A stretch of 64,000 nt of DNA. It comes from Bradyrhizobium ontarionense (GTDB lineage: Bacteria > Pseudomonadota > Alphaproteobacteria > Rhizobiales > Xanthobacteraceae). Position 1 is the first letter of the stretch. Each line of letters begins with the position of its first letter. The notes under the pieces were generated by a model. It was not told the DNA's origin. It searched no databases and saw nothing but the letters and a program-made list of their open reading frames with translations. The position numbers were made by a program, and so were the translations under genes. The stretch covers positions 3,658,001-3,722,000 of the forward strand of contig NZ_CP088156.1 in NCBI RefSeq assembly GCF_021088345.1, in the 5' to 3' direction. Of the stretch, positions 1 to 8,373 are shown piece after piece.

Positions 1-183
1 TTGGCACCGATCCATCGCCGCAGATCCACTTCAGCCATGTGCGATCGCCCGAGGCGCGGGGCGTATCAAACAGCCGAGATGCGGCATGAGCCACTCGCCA
101 TTGTCTGCAACACCGCTTCCGGCCCCAAAGCTCGCCAAGCTCGCCGAAACTCAGTCCGGCGGACGCGCGCGCTCCGACGCGCG

Positions 184-627
184 TCAAGTTTGGTGGAAAT
201 CGAACACGCTGTCAGGCCCTTTGCGAAATTCGACGCGATCGACGATCTTGGCCCTGGACGCGGCCTTGGACGAGGCCTTGGCACGCGTCATGTAGTCGAC
301 GCGGATCGTGCTCATCGTCCCGTATCCGGAGCTGCCGCCGATGCTGCCGGCGACGATCGCAGCTATCGTTTTCGCCTCATTGTTCCGGCCTTCATGGGTC
401 GACGCATTCATGTTGCTGTTGACCCGCGCCACGACCAGGACGTTGCCATCCGTCGTGATCTCGATCGTCTTGGCCTGGGCCCCGATGGCCTTGTTGATGG
501 CTGTCTGGATATTGCCGAGCTGATCTGCTGCGACCACCGCAGGCGCCGACTGCGCAGCCGCCACGGTTGGGCCAACCATCACCAGCAACCCGCAAATCAG
601 ACCCTGCGTCAGACTATGTCTGGTCAT
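184..627 (-). CDS. small secreted protein of unknown function
   Basis: A protein of about 147 residues with a Sec-type signal peptide: positively charged start, hydrophobic core around residues 8-24 and an AAA-Q-type cleavage site near residue 26. The rest is a short soluble domain with no motif I recognise. I chose the ATG at 627 because GGAG lies 8-9 bases upstream; a TTG 18 bases earlier is also open. It probably acts in the periplasm or outside the cell. It stands alone, with decayed regulator fragments on its upstream side. Confidence 0.6.
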   Translation of the reverse strand: MTRHSLTQGLICGLLVMVGPTVAAAQSAPAVVAADQLGNIQTAINKAIGAQAKTIEITTDGNVLVVARVNSNMNASTHEGRNNEAKTIAAIVAGSIGGSSGYGTMSTIRVDYMTRAKASSKAASRAKIVDRVEFRKGPDSVFDFHQT

Positions 628-847
628 CGCTGTCAGCTCCAACAACCGTCATTTCCGATCAACGCCTCACCCGCAGACGTCGAGCGGTGACGACGACCAG
701 CATGCACCCTGATGCCATGAGCTGCCTGATCAATATGGCTCACCTTGCCGAAAGCTTTTCGGCGACGTGCAATACCATCTATCGCACCAGATTTACGGGA
801 CACAAACGATGATCATCTTTGTGTGCAGTTCGGCACTGTCACCGTAA

Positions 848-970
848 TACCATATCAGCTCGGTAGAGCGTTGCGAACGGAACTTATCGATCGATAACAT
901 CGAAAAGATCGCCAAGGCGTTGAATGCCGAGACTGGGAAGTTGTTGAAGCCGGGCCTGTTGGACGCATAG
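848..970 (+). pseudogene. C-terminal remnant of an XRE-family HTH regulator
   Basis: Forty codons read YHISSVERCERNLSIDNIEK and then IAKALNAE..LLKPGLLDA before a stop. This matches the recognition helix and following helices of small Cro/C1-type regulators, whose usual form is ISSVERGERN.S.DNIE.IA.AL. An in-frame TAA lies directly upstream and there is no start codon or first half of the domain, so it is a fragment. What it once controlled is unknown. Confidence 0.6.
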
Positions 971-1247
971 GCTCGATTGTCCGGCGCGTCCCGGCGGCGA
1001 CCGTCGCCAAGCTCGGCGCAACTCGGCCGTTTATGGCTCTTCAGAAGCGGACATCAACCGGCCGACGAAACCTACTGAGTCGATCGAAAGTGACCCAAGA
1101 CAGAGCTTAGCGACCGAGTTGCCGGCGTCCGCATTCAGCGCCGCGCGAGCGTATCGCTAACGGGGCAAAGCGGCCGTAGCCTTCGTCACGTCACGCCAAC
1201 GGGTTTATGAATACACGGCCGGGCTTCGGCATTTGCGAACGCTGTTG

Positions 1248-1454
1248 TCAGCGCATCAATCGACCCCGGGTTGGTTTGCCATCAACGAAGTCAACCCCGG
1301 CAGCTTCAGGCACACGGCGTATGGCAGCCAGATTGTTGATGGACCGGACCCGGCGGCCCTTTTCGAGATCGCGGATGGTGCTCTCGCTCAGGTTTGACCG
1401 AGCAGCCAATTGGGCTTCAGCATCGCGCGCCGCGCGAACTAAACGTTGCTTTGT
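1248..1454 (-). pseudogene. XRE-family HTH regulator, apparently truncated
   Basis: The minus strand encodes 68 residues of a Cro/C1-type HTH domain: AARDAEAQLAARSNLSESTI, then RDLEKGRR, then a tail with EAAGVDFVDGKPTRGRLMR. This is the common short rhizobial regulator that ends soon after the HTH. There is no ATG in frame and a TAG lies just upstream, so the first 10 or so residues are missing unless an unusual start is used. The family usually has S or T at the conserved Q-x-x-L-A site; here it reads AEAQLAARS. Probably non-functional. Confidence 0.55.
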
Positions 1455-1495
1455 CTAATCCAATCTCCCGCGCAAAGATTCTTCTTTCCTTCCGA

Positions 1496-1640
1496 AATCA
1501 TGCTTATCTCTCCCCCGTCTGCTTCCGCCGGAGGGGCGTGCCGCCACCGTCACGAGACGCGGGAGGCGGGATGCGATGGGCGCAAGGAATCGCAGCGTGG
1601 CTTCGTGCCGCGCGGATGCGCGCTCCTTCGAAGCTCTCGT
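1496..1640 (+). repeat. partial copy of a long interspersed repeat
   Basis: The sequence from CTTATCTCTCCCCCGT onward, through GATGCGATGGGCGCAA, closely matches the first part of the repeat at about 2663-3070 and the reverse complement of 11840-12240. Homology is lost after about 1640, so this copy is truncated. Confidence 0.6.
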
Positions 1641-1899
1641 TTTCCCCACGTGCTCGCTGGGTGGCACGAGCTTGACTTACAGTGCGAAGATATCTTTCGT
1701 CTGGCGGTACCGCTCGGTGCTGTTTGAGACACTGGACGTTCGACCGATGATCGAAGATCTTGAGGGGCACGGTTTGACCAGGGCGAAGCTCGACGCATGA
1801 CTTGGTTGCTCGACCGCGGAGTATGAGGTTGGATCGGCAAGTACGGACGAGTTGAAGACCGGCTCTAGCCTACGCATCAGTAATCCGAGGGAACCTGAG

Positions 1900-2499
1900 A
1901 TGATGAAGACAATTCTCGCTCCCTTTCAGGCGATCATGCGGTTTCCTCTCGTTCAACTCGCCGCGGTGATCTTCGTAATCTTCCTGCTCCAAGCAGCCGA
2001 GGACGCCTCCTTCTTCGGCCGGATATTTGGAGGACTCGACAAGCTAGTCGATGAGACTGTTCGGTCGGCCTCGTCCGTCTTCACCGTCAAATCATTTACG
2101 AAGTCCTGGCTGACCTTCGGGTTCATGATTGCCTACGTGTACCTTGCGATTTGGGCGATGTTTATGCTTTGCGGCGCGATGCTCCGGTCCTTGATCGATC
2201 TTGCCGGTAGAACGAATTTTCTTTGGTCTAGAAATCCGATTGCCAGGTCACGAGGTATCGCAGCTTACCGGGCCTGGTTGCCACTCGAGAGAATTCGGCC
2301 TGAACATATCTCTCAGCAGGCCTGGGAAGAGGAATTTGCGTGGCCACCGAACAATAGACCGCCGTATCGTCCCCTCGGGCAGCGTGTCGCGCGAGCTTTG
2401 TTGGCTTATGTCTTCATTGTTCTTGCCGTGCTTGCCTTGCTCCAATGGTTCACACCATTCCACGTTGTCTCTTGGACAGGTAACGTGCTTGGCCGCTAA
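1900..2499 (+). CDS. membrane protein of unknown function
   Basis: About 199 residues with three likely membrane segments: near residues 12-30 (VQLAAVIFVIFLLQ), near 70-95 (GFMIAYVYLAIWAMFMLCGA) and close to the C-terminus (LLAYVFIVLAVLALLQW). I recognise no family. The ATG at 1900 is preferred because GAGG lies 8-12 bases upstream; the frame stays open 16 codons further up. It stands alone between repeat copies, so context gives no clue to function. Confidence 0.55.
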   Translation: MMKTILAPFQAIMRFPLVQLAAVIFVIFLLQAAEDASFFGRIFGGLDKLVDETVRSASSVFTVKSFTKSWLTFGFMIAYVYLAIWAMFMLCGAMLRSLIDLAGRTNFLWSRNPIARSRGIAAYRAWLPLERIRPEHISQQAWEEEFAWPPNNRPPYRPLGQRVARALLAYVFIVLAVLALLQWFTPFHVVSWTGNVLGR

Positions 2500-2662
2500 A
2501 TCCTTCTGGAGGAAATTTCTTAGGGGCACTTCTTAAAGGTAAACCGCCGACCCGGTTGATTCGGGACAACGCAAGAAAAGCCCGAGGTAGGGTTGACGCT
2601 CAAAGGGTAGCTCGGCGGGATTCTTGTCGGCGGCCCAAAATTCTACTTTCTTTTTTTCCGAA

Positions 2663-3070
2663 TCCATGCTTATCTCTCCCCCGTCCAGCTTCCGCCGGAG
2701 GGGCGTGTCGCGACCGTCACGAGACGTGGGGAGTGGGATGCGATGGGCGCAATGAATCGCGGCGTGGCTTGATGTCGCGCGGACGAACGGTTCGTTGCGC
2801 ACGGCGAAATCGTGCGGTCCTGACACCCCGACGCTGGTGTCCCGCGGCAGCGTGCGAAAGCACGTTGTCGCGCATGGTGGCCAACAAGCCCGGTGCACCA
2901 GGGAGACCACGTATAAGCCGTTCCAACCATTGCGCAGGGAGGGCCGGGCGTGTTCGGCCAGACCTGTGGTACCTGCCGCCTGCATTTTTTCGCAGGCGGG
3001 CCACGGGCGCGGCCAGCGCCCGGCCTTCCCTGCGCCCTCCATCTGATGTGAGGGCGGACCTGATGCACAG
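2663..3070 (+). repeat. long interspersed repeat, copy A
   Basis: About 400 bases that recur inverted at 11840-12240 and in part at 1496-1640. Internal landmarks are GGGATGCGATGGGCGC, CGCACGGCGAAATCG, GGTACCTGCCGCCTGCAT and GCGGCCAGCGCCCGGCCTTC. It contains internal inverted segments, for example the CCGCCTGC/GCAGGCGG arms around the ATTTTTTC spacer near 2980-2998. No coding frame is conserved between copies. Confidence 0.65.
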
Positions 3071-3149
3071 CTCGGGCGCCATGCGTCGCGGGAGATGATT
3101 GCGCATGTCGTTTCGAGAGGTGGATCGATGCAGTTTTGCTCGTGGTACC

Positions 3150-3212
3150 CCCACCCCGCCCGGCGCTTCGCGCCGGTCGACCCTCCCCGCAAGGGGGAGG
3201 GTGAAGACGTCG
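3150..3212. repeat. short G+C-rich intergenic repeat
   Basis: The motif CCCACCCCGCC...GGCGCTTCGCGCC...CCCTCCCCGCAAGGGGGAGGG recurs in this window at about 11440-11510, 11645-11700, 21405-21500 and 24190-24360. Each copy contains short hairpins. These look like dispersed REP-like elements. Confidence 0.55.
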
Positions 3213-3389
3213 CGCCGCTCGTGCCCCCGGGCAGCAGCGGAGGCGGAACGGCTACGCGATGCCCGAGCTGCGTGCGGTCCGGGCTTCCACGATCACATCG
3301 TCCGCCCCGCCAATCGTCCTGCCGAGGCGCCGCCCTGCCTTGCGTCACGACCGCCGCTCAACCCTTTCCGTGCACCCCGCAACCTTTTG

Positions 3390-3416
3390 TTAACCGCCGT
3401 TAACCGAACGCTAACC
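3390..3416 (+). promoter_or_regulatory. candidate CtrA-binding sites upstream of flhA
   Basis: TTAACC occurs at 3390-3395 and 3400-3405, and TTAA at 3400-3403 is followed after seven bases by CTAA at 3411-3414, one mismatch from the CtrA consensus TTAA-N7-TTAA. The sites lie 176-202 bases before the flhA start. CtrA controls early flagellar genes in many alphaproteobacteria, and ctrA itself is at 10597. Binding here is inferred from sequence only. Confidence 0.45.
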
Positions 3417-3591
3417 ATACACCGGGCAAAAATTGCCGAGTTGAAGTGAGTGTCGTGGTCGGGTGCGGATGACGGGGGAGGCCCTTTCCGTGGACGCCAG
3501 CACAGTCGCTCCAGTCAGGAACGGCGGCCCTACGGCCGCCGCGCATTCGTTTGGGCCCGGCAAGCGCGGCCCGCGGGAAGGGGCGAAAGCC

Positions 3592-5721
3592 ATGGTCGAC
3601 GTCACGGCGGGTCAGGGGACCGGGTCTCCGGCCGGCGGGTTCTCATTCGGCGATTTCAAGACGCTGGTCCTGCGCGGCGACATTGCGCTGGCGCTCGGCA
3701 TCCTCACCATCCTGGTGGTGCTGATCCTGCCGCTGCCTTCCGTCATCCTCGACCTGTTCCTGGCGATCTCGATCACGCTGTCGATCCTGATCCTGATGAC
3801 GGCGCTGTTCATCCAGACACCGCTGGAATTCTCCTCGTTCCCGACCATCCTGCTGATCTCGACGATGCTGCGGCTGTCGCTCAACCTGGCCTCGACCCGG
3901 TTGATCCTGTCGCGCGGCCACGAGGGCACCGACGCCGCCGGCCACGTCATCGAGGCGTTCGGCAATTTCGTGATGAGCGGCAATTTCGTCATCGGCATCA
4001 TCGTGTTCGCGATCCTGGTGACGGTGAACTTCGTCGTCATCACCAAGGGTTCGGGCCGCATCGCCGAAGTCGCGGCGCGCTTTCACCTGGACTCGATGCC
4101 CGGCAAGCAGATGGCGATCGACGCCGACCTCTCCGCCGGCCTGATCGACGAGAAGGTCGCCAAGGCCCGGCGCAAGGAGCTGGAGGACGAAAGCGGCTTC
4201 TTCGGCGCCATGGACGGTGCCTCGAAATTCGTCCGCGGCGACGCGGTCGCGGGCCTGCTCGTCGTCTTCATCAACATCATCGGCGGCATCATCATCGGCG
4301 TCGCCCAGCAGGGCCTCGGCTTCGGCGAGGCCGCGCGCACCTACACGACACTGACCGTCGGCGACGGCCTCGTCACCCAGGTGCCGGCGCTGATCGTCTC
4401 GACCGCGGCGGGCCTGCTCGTCTCCAAGGCCGGCGTCAGCGGCGCCGCCGACAAGGCGCTGATGAAACAGTTCTCCGGCTATCCGCAGGCGCTCGGCATG
4501 TCCGCCGCCGTCATGCTGGTGCTGGCGCTGCTGCCGGGCATCCCGACCATCCCATTCCTGGCGCTCGGCGGCGGCGCCGCGGCGCTGGCCTTCAAGGCGC
4601 ACAAGCAGAAGGACATCGTCCGGGCCGAGGAAGCGGCTGCCGCTGCCGCGCCCGCCGCCGCAGCCGCCACGGCCGCCGCCGCCGAGGAGCCGATCTCCAA
4701 CGCGCTCAAGATCGACGACCTCAAGATCGAGCTCGGCTACGCGCTGCTGCCGCTGGTCAACGCGCCCGACGGCACCGACCGGCTCACCGACCAGATCAAG
4801 GCGCTGCGCCGCTCGCTGGCGATCGAGATGGGTTTCGTGATGCCGTCGGTGCGCATCCTCGACAACGTCCAGCTCGAGGCCAACACCTACATCATCAAGA
4901 TCAAGGAGGTCGACGCCGGCTCCGGCAAGATCTGGCCGAACCAGTTCATGGTCATGGACCCCGGCGGCAACCAGGTCGCGGTGCCCGGCATCCACACCAC
5001 GGAGCCGACCTTCGGCCTGCCGGCCACCTGGGTCGACGCCGGGCTGAAGGAGGAAGCGACCTTGAAGGGCTACACGGTGGTGGACGCGGCAACCGTGCTG
5101 TCGACCCATCTGACCGAGCTGCTCAAGGCCAATATGAGCGACCTGCTCTCGTACGGCGAGGTGCAGAAGCTGCTGAAGGAGCTGCCGAAGGAGCAGAGCG
5201 AGCTGGTCAAGGACATCGTGCCGACCCAGGTCACCATCTCCGGCATCCAGCGCGTGCTGCAGCTGTTGTTGTCGGAGCGCATCTCGATCCGTGACCTCTC
5301 GACCATCCTCGAAGGCATCGCCGACGCACTCGCGTTCTCGCGCAATCCGGCTGTCATCGTCGAGCACGTGCGCGCCCGCCTCGCCCGCCAGATCTGCGCC
5401 CAGAACACCTCGCCGATGGGTTATCTGCCGCTGATCGCGCTGTCGGCGAAATGGGAGCAGGCCTTTGCGGAATCGCTGATCGGCCAGGGCGAGGAGCGCA
5501 GCCTGGCGATGCAGCCGTCGCGGCTGTCGGAGTTCATGACCGCCACGCGCGACGCCTTCGAGCGCGCCGCGCGCGAGGGCGAATCGCCGGTGCTGGTCAC
5601 CTCGGCCGCGATCCGGCCCTTCGTCCGCTCGCTGGTCGAGCGCTTCCGCGCCCAGACCACGGTGCTGTCGCAGGCCGAGATCCATCCGCGGGCGCGACTG
5701 AAGACGGTGGGGAGCGTGTGA
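3592..5721 (+). CDS. flhA: flagellar type III export membrane protein FlhA
   Basis: A 709-residue protein with the FlhA/LcrD architecture: about eight membrane segments in the first 320 residues, including PSVILDLFLAISITLSILIL, the conserved cytoplasmic loop with MPGKQMAIDADLSAG, an Ala-rich linker near residue 345, then a large cytoplasmic domain. FlhA forms the nonameric export gate that docks chaperone-substrate complexes. The frame is open upstream to a GTG at 3463, but the ATG at 3592 has a purine-rich GGAAGGGGCGAAA before it and gives the normal family length. Candidate CtrA sites lie upstream and a strong terminator follows. Confidence 0.95.
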   Translation: MVDVTAGQGTGSPAGGFSFGDFKTLVLRGDIALALGILTILVVLILPLPSVILDLFLAISITLSILILMTALFIQTPLEFSSFPTILLISTMLRLSLNLASTRLILSRGHEGTDAAGHVIEAFGNFVMSGNFVIGIIVFAILVTVNFVVITKGSGRIAEVAARFHLDSMPGKQMAIDADLSAGLIDEKVAKARRKELEDESGFFGAMDGASKFVRGDAVAGLLVVFINIIGGIIIGVAQQGLGFGEAARTYTTLTVGDGLVTQVPALIVSTAAGLLVSKAGVSGAADKALMKQFSGYPQALGMSAAVMLVLALLPGIPTIPFLALGGGAAALAFKAHKQKDIVRAEEAAAAAAPAAAAATAAAAEEPISNALKIDDLKIELGYALLPLVNAPDGTDRLTDQIKALRRSLAIEMGFVMPSVRILDNVQLEANTYIIKIKEVDAGSGKIWPNQFMVMDPGGNQVAVPGIHTTEPTFGLPATWVDAGLKEEATLKGYTVVDAATVLSTHLTELLKANMSDLLSYGEVQKLLKELPKEQSELVKDIVPTQVTISGIQRVLQLLLSERISIRDLSTILEGIADALAFSRNPAVIVEHVRARLARQICAQNTSPMGYLPLIALSAKWEQAFAESLIGQGEERSLAMQPSRLSEFMTATRDAFERAAREGESPVLVTSAAIRPFVRSLVERFRAQTTVLSQAEIHPRARLKTVGSV

Positions 5722-5770
5722 GGCGATGCCAACGCGGAACCGGCTGTTTGGCGGGACGTTGTTTCGCGAG

Positions 5771-5801
5771 GCCGGCGCGGGGCGCCGGCTTTGCCGTTTT
5801 T
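5771..5801 (+). terminator. rho-independent terminator after flhA
   Basis: Perfect 8-bp arms GCCGGCGC (5771-5778) and GCGCCGGC (5782-5789) with a GGG loop, followed by TTTGCCGTTTTT. It lies 50 bases after the flhA stop, so flhA is probably the last gene of its transcript. Confidence 0.75.
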
Positions 5802-6092
5802 CCGGGCACAGCGGCCTGTGCTTTACCGCCACAGGCAAACGATTTCTTAATTTTGCGTTAGGTGGCTGAATTTCCAGCCGTAGACCGAACATTGACTTAA
5901 ATAATTGATATTGAATGATAAATTACGAATTATCTGCATTCTTGTCGCGAAGCATCACGCCTTATCACGCCCTTGTGATGCGCCCTATGAAACAGAATCG
6001 CGGTTTCCTACGTTCTTCCATGCGAGACGATGAACCGGACGGAGCCCGGCTCACACGAATCAGCAGAGGCGGAAGGCGGCAGGAGGCTTCCC

Positions 6093-6293
6093 ATGAACCA
6101 CTCGATTTACAGCGCGGATCGGACCACCCACCTCAAGATCGTGGTGGTGGCACTCGTGGCTGGCATCGCAGTGGCCGGCCTCGGCATTTCCGCCCGTCTC
6201 AACGCGGACACCGGCTACACGCAAACCGCGAAGGTCATGAAGGCCGGCAAGCCGGTCGTGGTGACAAGCTCGGAGACGCCGCTGGTTCGCTAA
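6093..6293 (+). CDS. small single-pass membrane protein
   Basis: A 66-residue protein with a short polar start, one hydrophobic segment at about residues 14-33 (IVVVALVAGIAVAGLGI) and a short polar tail ending SSETPLVR. The ATG at 6093 has GGAGG 6-10 bases upstream, which decides the start over an ATG at 6030. Its own terminator follows. The upstream 190 bases are A/T-rich around 5890-5935 and could hold its promoter. No function is known to me. Confidence 0.65.
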   Translation: MNHSIYSADRTTHLKIVVVALVAGIAVAGLGISARLNADTGYTQTAKVMKAGKPVVVTSSETPLVR

Positions 6294-6380
6294 CAGGAAT
6301 TCCCGGAATTCACGCGGTTCTCACAGCCCCCCAACTGGCCGCGTGGATATGTAGTAGACCCAACCCCAAGTCGACTACCG

Positions 6381-6414
6381 AAAACGCCCGCTCCCCACGG
6401 GCGTTTTCTTTTTT
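6381..6414 (+). terminator. rho-independent terminator
   Basis: Arms AAAACGCCCG (6381-6390) and CGGGCGTTTT (6398-6407) with a 7-base loop, then CTTTTTT. It ends the transcript of the small membrane protein and separates it from the convergent anti-sigma gene. Confidence 0.8.
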
Positions 6415-6421
6415 GTCGGCG

Positions 6422-7573
6422 TCAGCGCGTCGGCGGCACGGTCTCGATCAGCTTGCCGGTAAAGACGATCGGACCCGTGGCGACACCCGTCGGCGAACCG
6501 CCTTCCGGCTCGACCGTGACGGCGTAGGTGGCGCGGTTGACGGTGTCGGCATCATAGGCGGACAGAACGGGACGGCTGGTGAAGTCGCTGCCTCCGATCA
6601 CGCCCAGCGAGCGCGGCCGCTGCAGCTTGTCCGACACCAGCCACAACTCGAAGCTCTTGCCCGGCTCCGGCGACGCACCGACCCGGCGCACCGTGTAGCT
6701 CTTGCTGGCGGCATCGACCGTGAGAATGAAGGCCGGCGACGCTGCATCCTTCTGCAACAGAGCAACGAACTGAGCCGGGGACTGCGCCGCCGTCGGCGCT
6801 TTTGTCTCGACGGTCTGGAGCCGGGGCTTCGGCCGCAGCGGCTGCGGAAGGAGATCCGGGCGGTAGACCTGGACGCCGACCAGCGCGAGCAGCGCGGCGG
6901 CGAGCGCCGTCATCACATTGGCGACCGCGCGCCACTGCCGGACCTTGGAAGAGAGCCGCACGACATTGGCGTTGTCGCCCGCGACATCGGCGACCGGCGC
7001 CGCAGTGCGCGGTGGCGCGATTATCGGTGGCGCCCGCGCCGGGAGTTCAGCCTTGGCAACTTCAGTATCGGCGACTTCAGTATCGGCGACTTCAGCCTTG
7101 GGGAGCTCAACTTTGGGGAGCTCAACTTTGGGGAGCTCAACCGGTGGCGCTTCGAGCTTCGGCGCTTCGATCTTGGGAGCCTCGACCTTGGGAGCCTCGA
7201 CCTGCGGAGGTTCAGCTACGACGGTCGGTGCCTCCGGAGCTTCAGCCACGAGTGGAACCTCGGACGGCTCCGAAGGAGCCACGACAACCGGAGCCTCGGC
7301 AGCCACCGCAGGTTCAGGCAGCACAGCGATCTCGGCTGGCACGCTCAAACGCGCGATCTCGGCCTTGATGCGCTGCCAAAGCTCCGGACGCGGCTCGACC
7401 AGGCCGACCATCTGGTTGAGCGGGCCGAGACGCAATTCCCAGGTCTGAACGAGGACGGCGTAATCCTTGTCCACCGCCATCATGGTCTCGACCTGGGCGC
7501 GCTCGGCAGCATCGAGCGTCCCGAGCGCGTATTCCGCCGCCAGTGCGATATGGTCTTCGCTATACGCCATCAC
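6422..7573 (-). CDS. anti-sigma factor, RskA/ChrR-like, with long repeat linker
   Basis: About 383 residues. The N-terminal 75 residues (LAAEYALGTLDAAERAQVE) form a typical zinc-less anti-sigma domain that would hold the ECF factor. A long Pro/Glu/Ala/Val linker at about 80-195 is built from EAPK and ELPK units and is encoded by 15-base DNA repeats. One membrane segment lies at about 214-236, and the C-terminal 120 residues match the RskA periplasmic domain (SFELWLVSD, SLGVIGG). It follows the sigma gene by 78 bases, as expected for the pair. The start is either GTG 7573 or the adjacent ATG 7570. Confidence 0.85.
   Translation of the reverse strand: MMAYSEDHIALAAEYALGTLDAAERAQVETMMAVDKDYAVLVQTWELRLGPLNQMVGLVEPRPELWQRIKAEIARLSVPAEIAVLPEPAVAAEAPVVVAPSEPSEVPLVAEAPEAPTVVAEPPQVEAPKVEAPKIEAPKLEAPPVELPKVELPKVELPKAEVADTEVADTEVAKAELPARAPPIIAPPRTAAPVADVAGDNANVVRLSSKVRQWRAVANVMTALAAALLALVGVQVYRPDLLPQPLRPKPRLQTVETKAPTAAQSPAQFVALLQKDAASPAFILTVDAASKSYTVRRVGASPEPGKSFELWLVSDKLQRPRSLGVIGGSDFTSRPVLSAYDADTVNRATYAVTVEPEGGSPTGVATGPIVFTGKLIETVPPTR
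7057..7215 (-). repeat. tandem 15-base repeats inside the anti-sigma gene
   Basis: On the plus strand TTCAGTATCGGCGAC is repeated twice around 7077-7100, GGGGAGCTCAACTTT and close variants follow at 7098-7140, and CTTGGGAGCCTCGAC occurs twice at 7172-7202. They encode EVADT, ELPKV and EAPKV pentapeptides. Unit length is a multiple of three, so copy number can change without breaking the frame. Confidence 0.7.
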
Positions 7574-7651
7574 ACGTCCGGGTCACGTCCCCTACAAAGG
7601 TCTCTGCCGATTTCTCTCGCCTTCAGGTCTGTCGCCAGTCCGAACGGCACC

Positions 7652-8200
7652 TCATCCGATACCAAGACATTGGCGGATATCCATCATGCTCCGCCGGAGC
7701 CAGGTCTTCACCGTATTCACCGGCGCCTCGAACTTGGTCGCCAGCTGCTCGCGGCTCCAGCCGTTGTAGTAGGCTAGCAGCACGAGTTTCTGACGGTCGG
7801 GCTCGAGCCGGCCGACGCATTCCAACAGACGCTTGAGCTCCTCCGACATTTCGCGGCGGGCCAAAGGATCGGGCGTCTCGGCCGCGACCTCGAGCGCCGA
7901 GGGCTCATCCTCCAAAGACAGCTCGCCGCGCTTGCGCACCAGATCGATGGCGCGGTTGCGCGCGATGGCCGCCATCCAGGTGATGGGCGAGGACACCGCC
8001 GGATCGAATTGCGCAGCGTTGTTCCAGACCTTCACATAGGTCTCCTGCACGACCTCCTCGGCGAGATCCTGTCGATGCAAGATACGGAGCACGACGCCGT
8101 AGAGTTTCGCGCGCGTGGCCGCATAGAGGCGCTCGAACGCAGCCTCGTCGCGCCCGGCCACCGCGGCGATCAACCTGACCAGCTCTGCCGGCGTCAGCAT
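7652..8200 (-). CDS. ECF-type RNA polymerase sigma factor
   Basis: A 182-residue sigma-70 family member of the extracytoplasmic type. Region 2 spans about residues 18-85 (FERLYAATRAKLYGVVLRIL, EEVVQETYVKVWNNA, ITWMAAIARNRAIDLVRKR). Region 4 spans about 120-178, with its HTH in SREQLATKFEAPVNTVKTWL. Its length and the RskA-like partner place it near the SigK/ECF19-type group. It lies directly upstream of its anti-sigma gene on the same strand, so the two are likely co-transcribed. The inducing signal cannot be read from the sequence. Confidence 0.9.
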   Translation of the reverse strand: MLTPAELVRLIAAVAGRDEAAFERLYAATRAKLYGVVLRILHRQDLAEEVVQETYVKVWNNAAQFDPAVSSPITWMAAIARNRAIDLVRKRGELSLEDEPSALEVAAETPDPLARREMSEELKRLLECVGRLEPDRQKLVLLAYYNGWSREQLATKFEAPVNTVKTWLRRSMMDIRQCLGIG

Positions 8201-8317
8201 TCAGCGTCCCCAGAAATCGCCCCACTCCCAAACGTGTCCCACATCCGAAAACGGACATGGCCCGACTTTCCCGTAGCACAGGTCGTGCGCAACTCTCCAC
8301 CCGCGCAGCAACGACGA

Positions 8318-8345
8318 AAAACCCGGACCTCGCGGCCCGGGTTTT
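8318..8345 (-). terminator. terminator of the fliI-fliJ transcript
   Basis: Arms AAAACCCGG (8318-8326) and CCGGGTTTT (8337-8345) with a 10-base loop. Read on the minus strand the hairpin is followed by a short T run, and it lies 30-55 bases after the fliJ stop. Confidence 0.7.
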
Positions 8346-8373
8346 CGAAGCTCCGATCGCGGCGCGGTCCGGC

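Larger units (their letters stand above)
628..1899. other. gene-poor stretch with regulator remnants and a repeat
   Basis: No intact gene is convincing in this 1.27 kb. It holds two fragments of XRE-type HTH proteins (848-970 plus strand, 1248-1454 minus strand) and a partial copy of a long interspersed repeat (about 1496-1640). The remaining bases show nothing I can name. The mixture looks like a decayed insertion zone. Confidence 0.5.
2500..3389. other. intergenic stretch dominated by repeats
   Basis: No gene is supported here. The stretch holds a near full-length copy of the long interspersed repeat (2663-3070) and a short G+C-rich repeat of the CCCTCCCCGCAAGGGGGAGG type (about 3150-3212). 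The frames that stay open across it in several directions reflect base composition, not coding. Confidence 0.6.

Noticed and set aside
2533..3348. Open frames across the repeat region before flhA
   Set aside because: Frames are not conserved between repeat copies, so they are not coding.
3643..5892. A 749-codon open frame on the minus strand opposite flhA
   Set aside because: It is the mirror of a GC-rich real gene; its product is Arg/Asp/Gln-rich with no domain, while flhA is certain.
5915..7777. A 620-codon plus-strand frame across the small membrane gene and the anti-sigma gene
   Set aside because: Crosses two real genes and a terminator; the repetitive product comes from the linker repeats read in the wrong frame.
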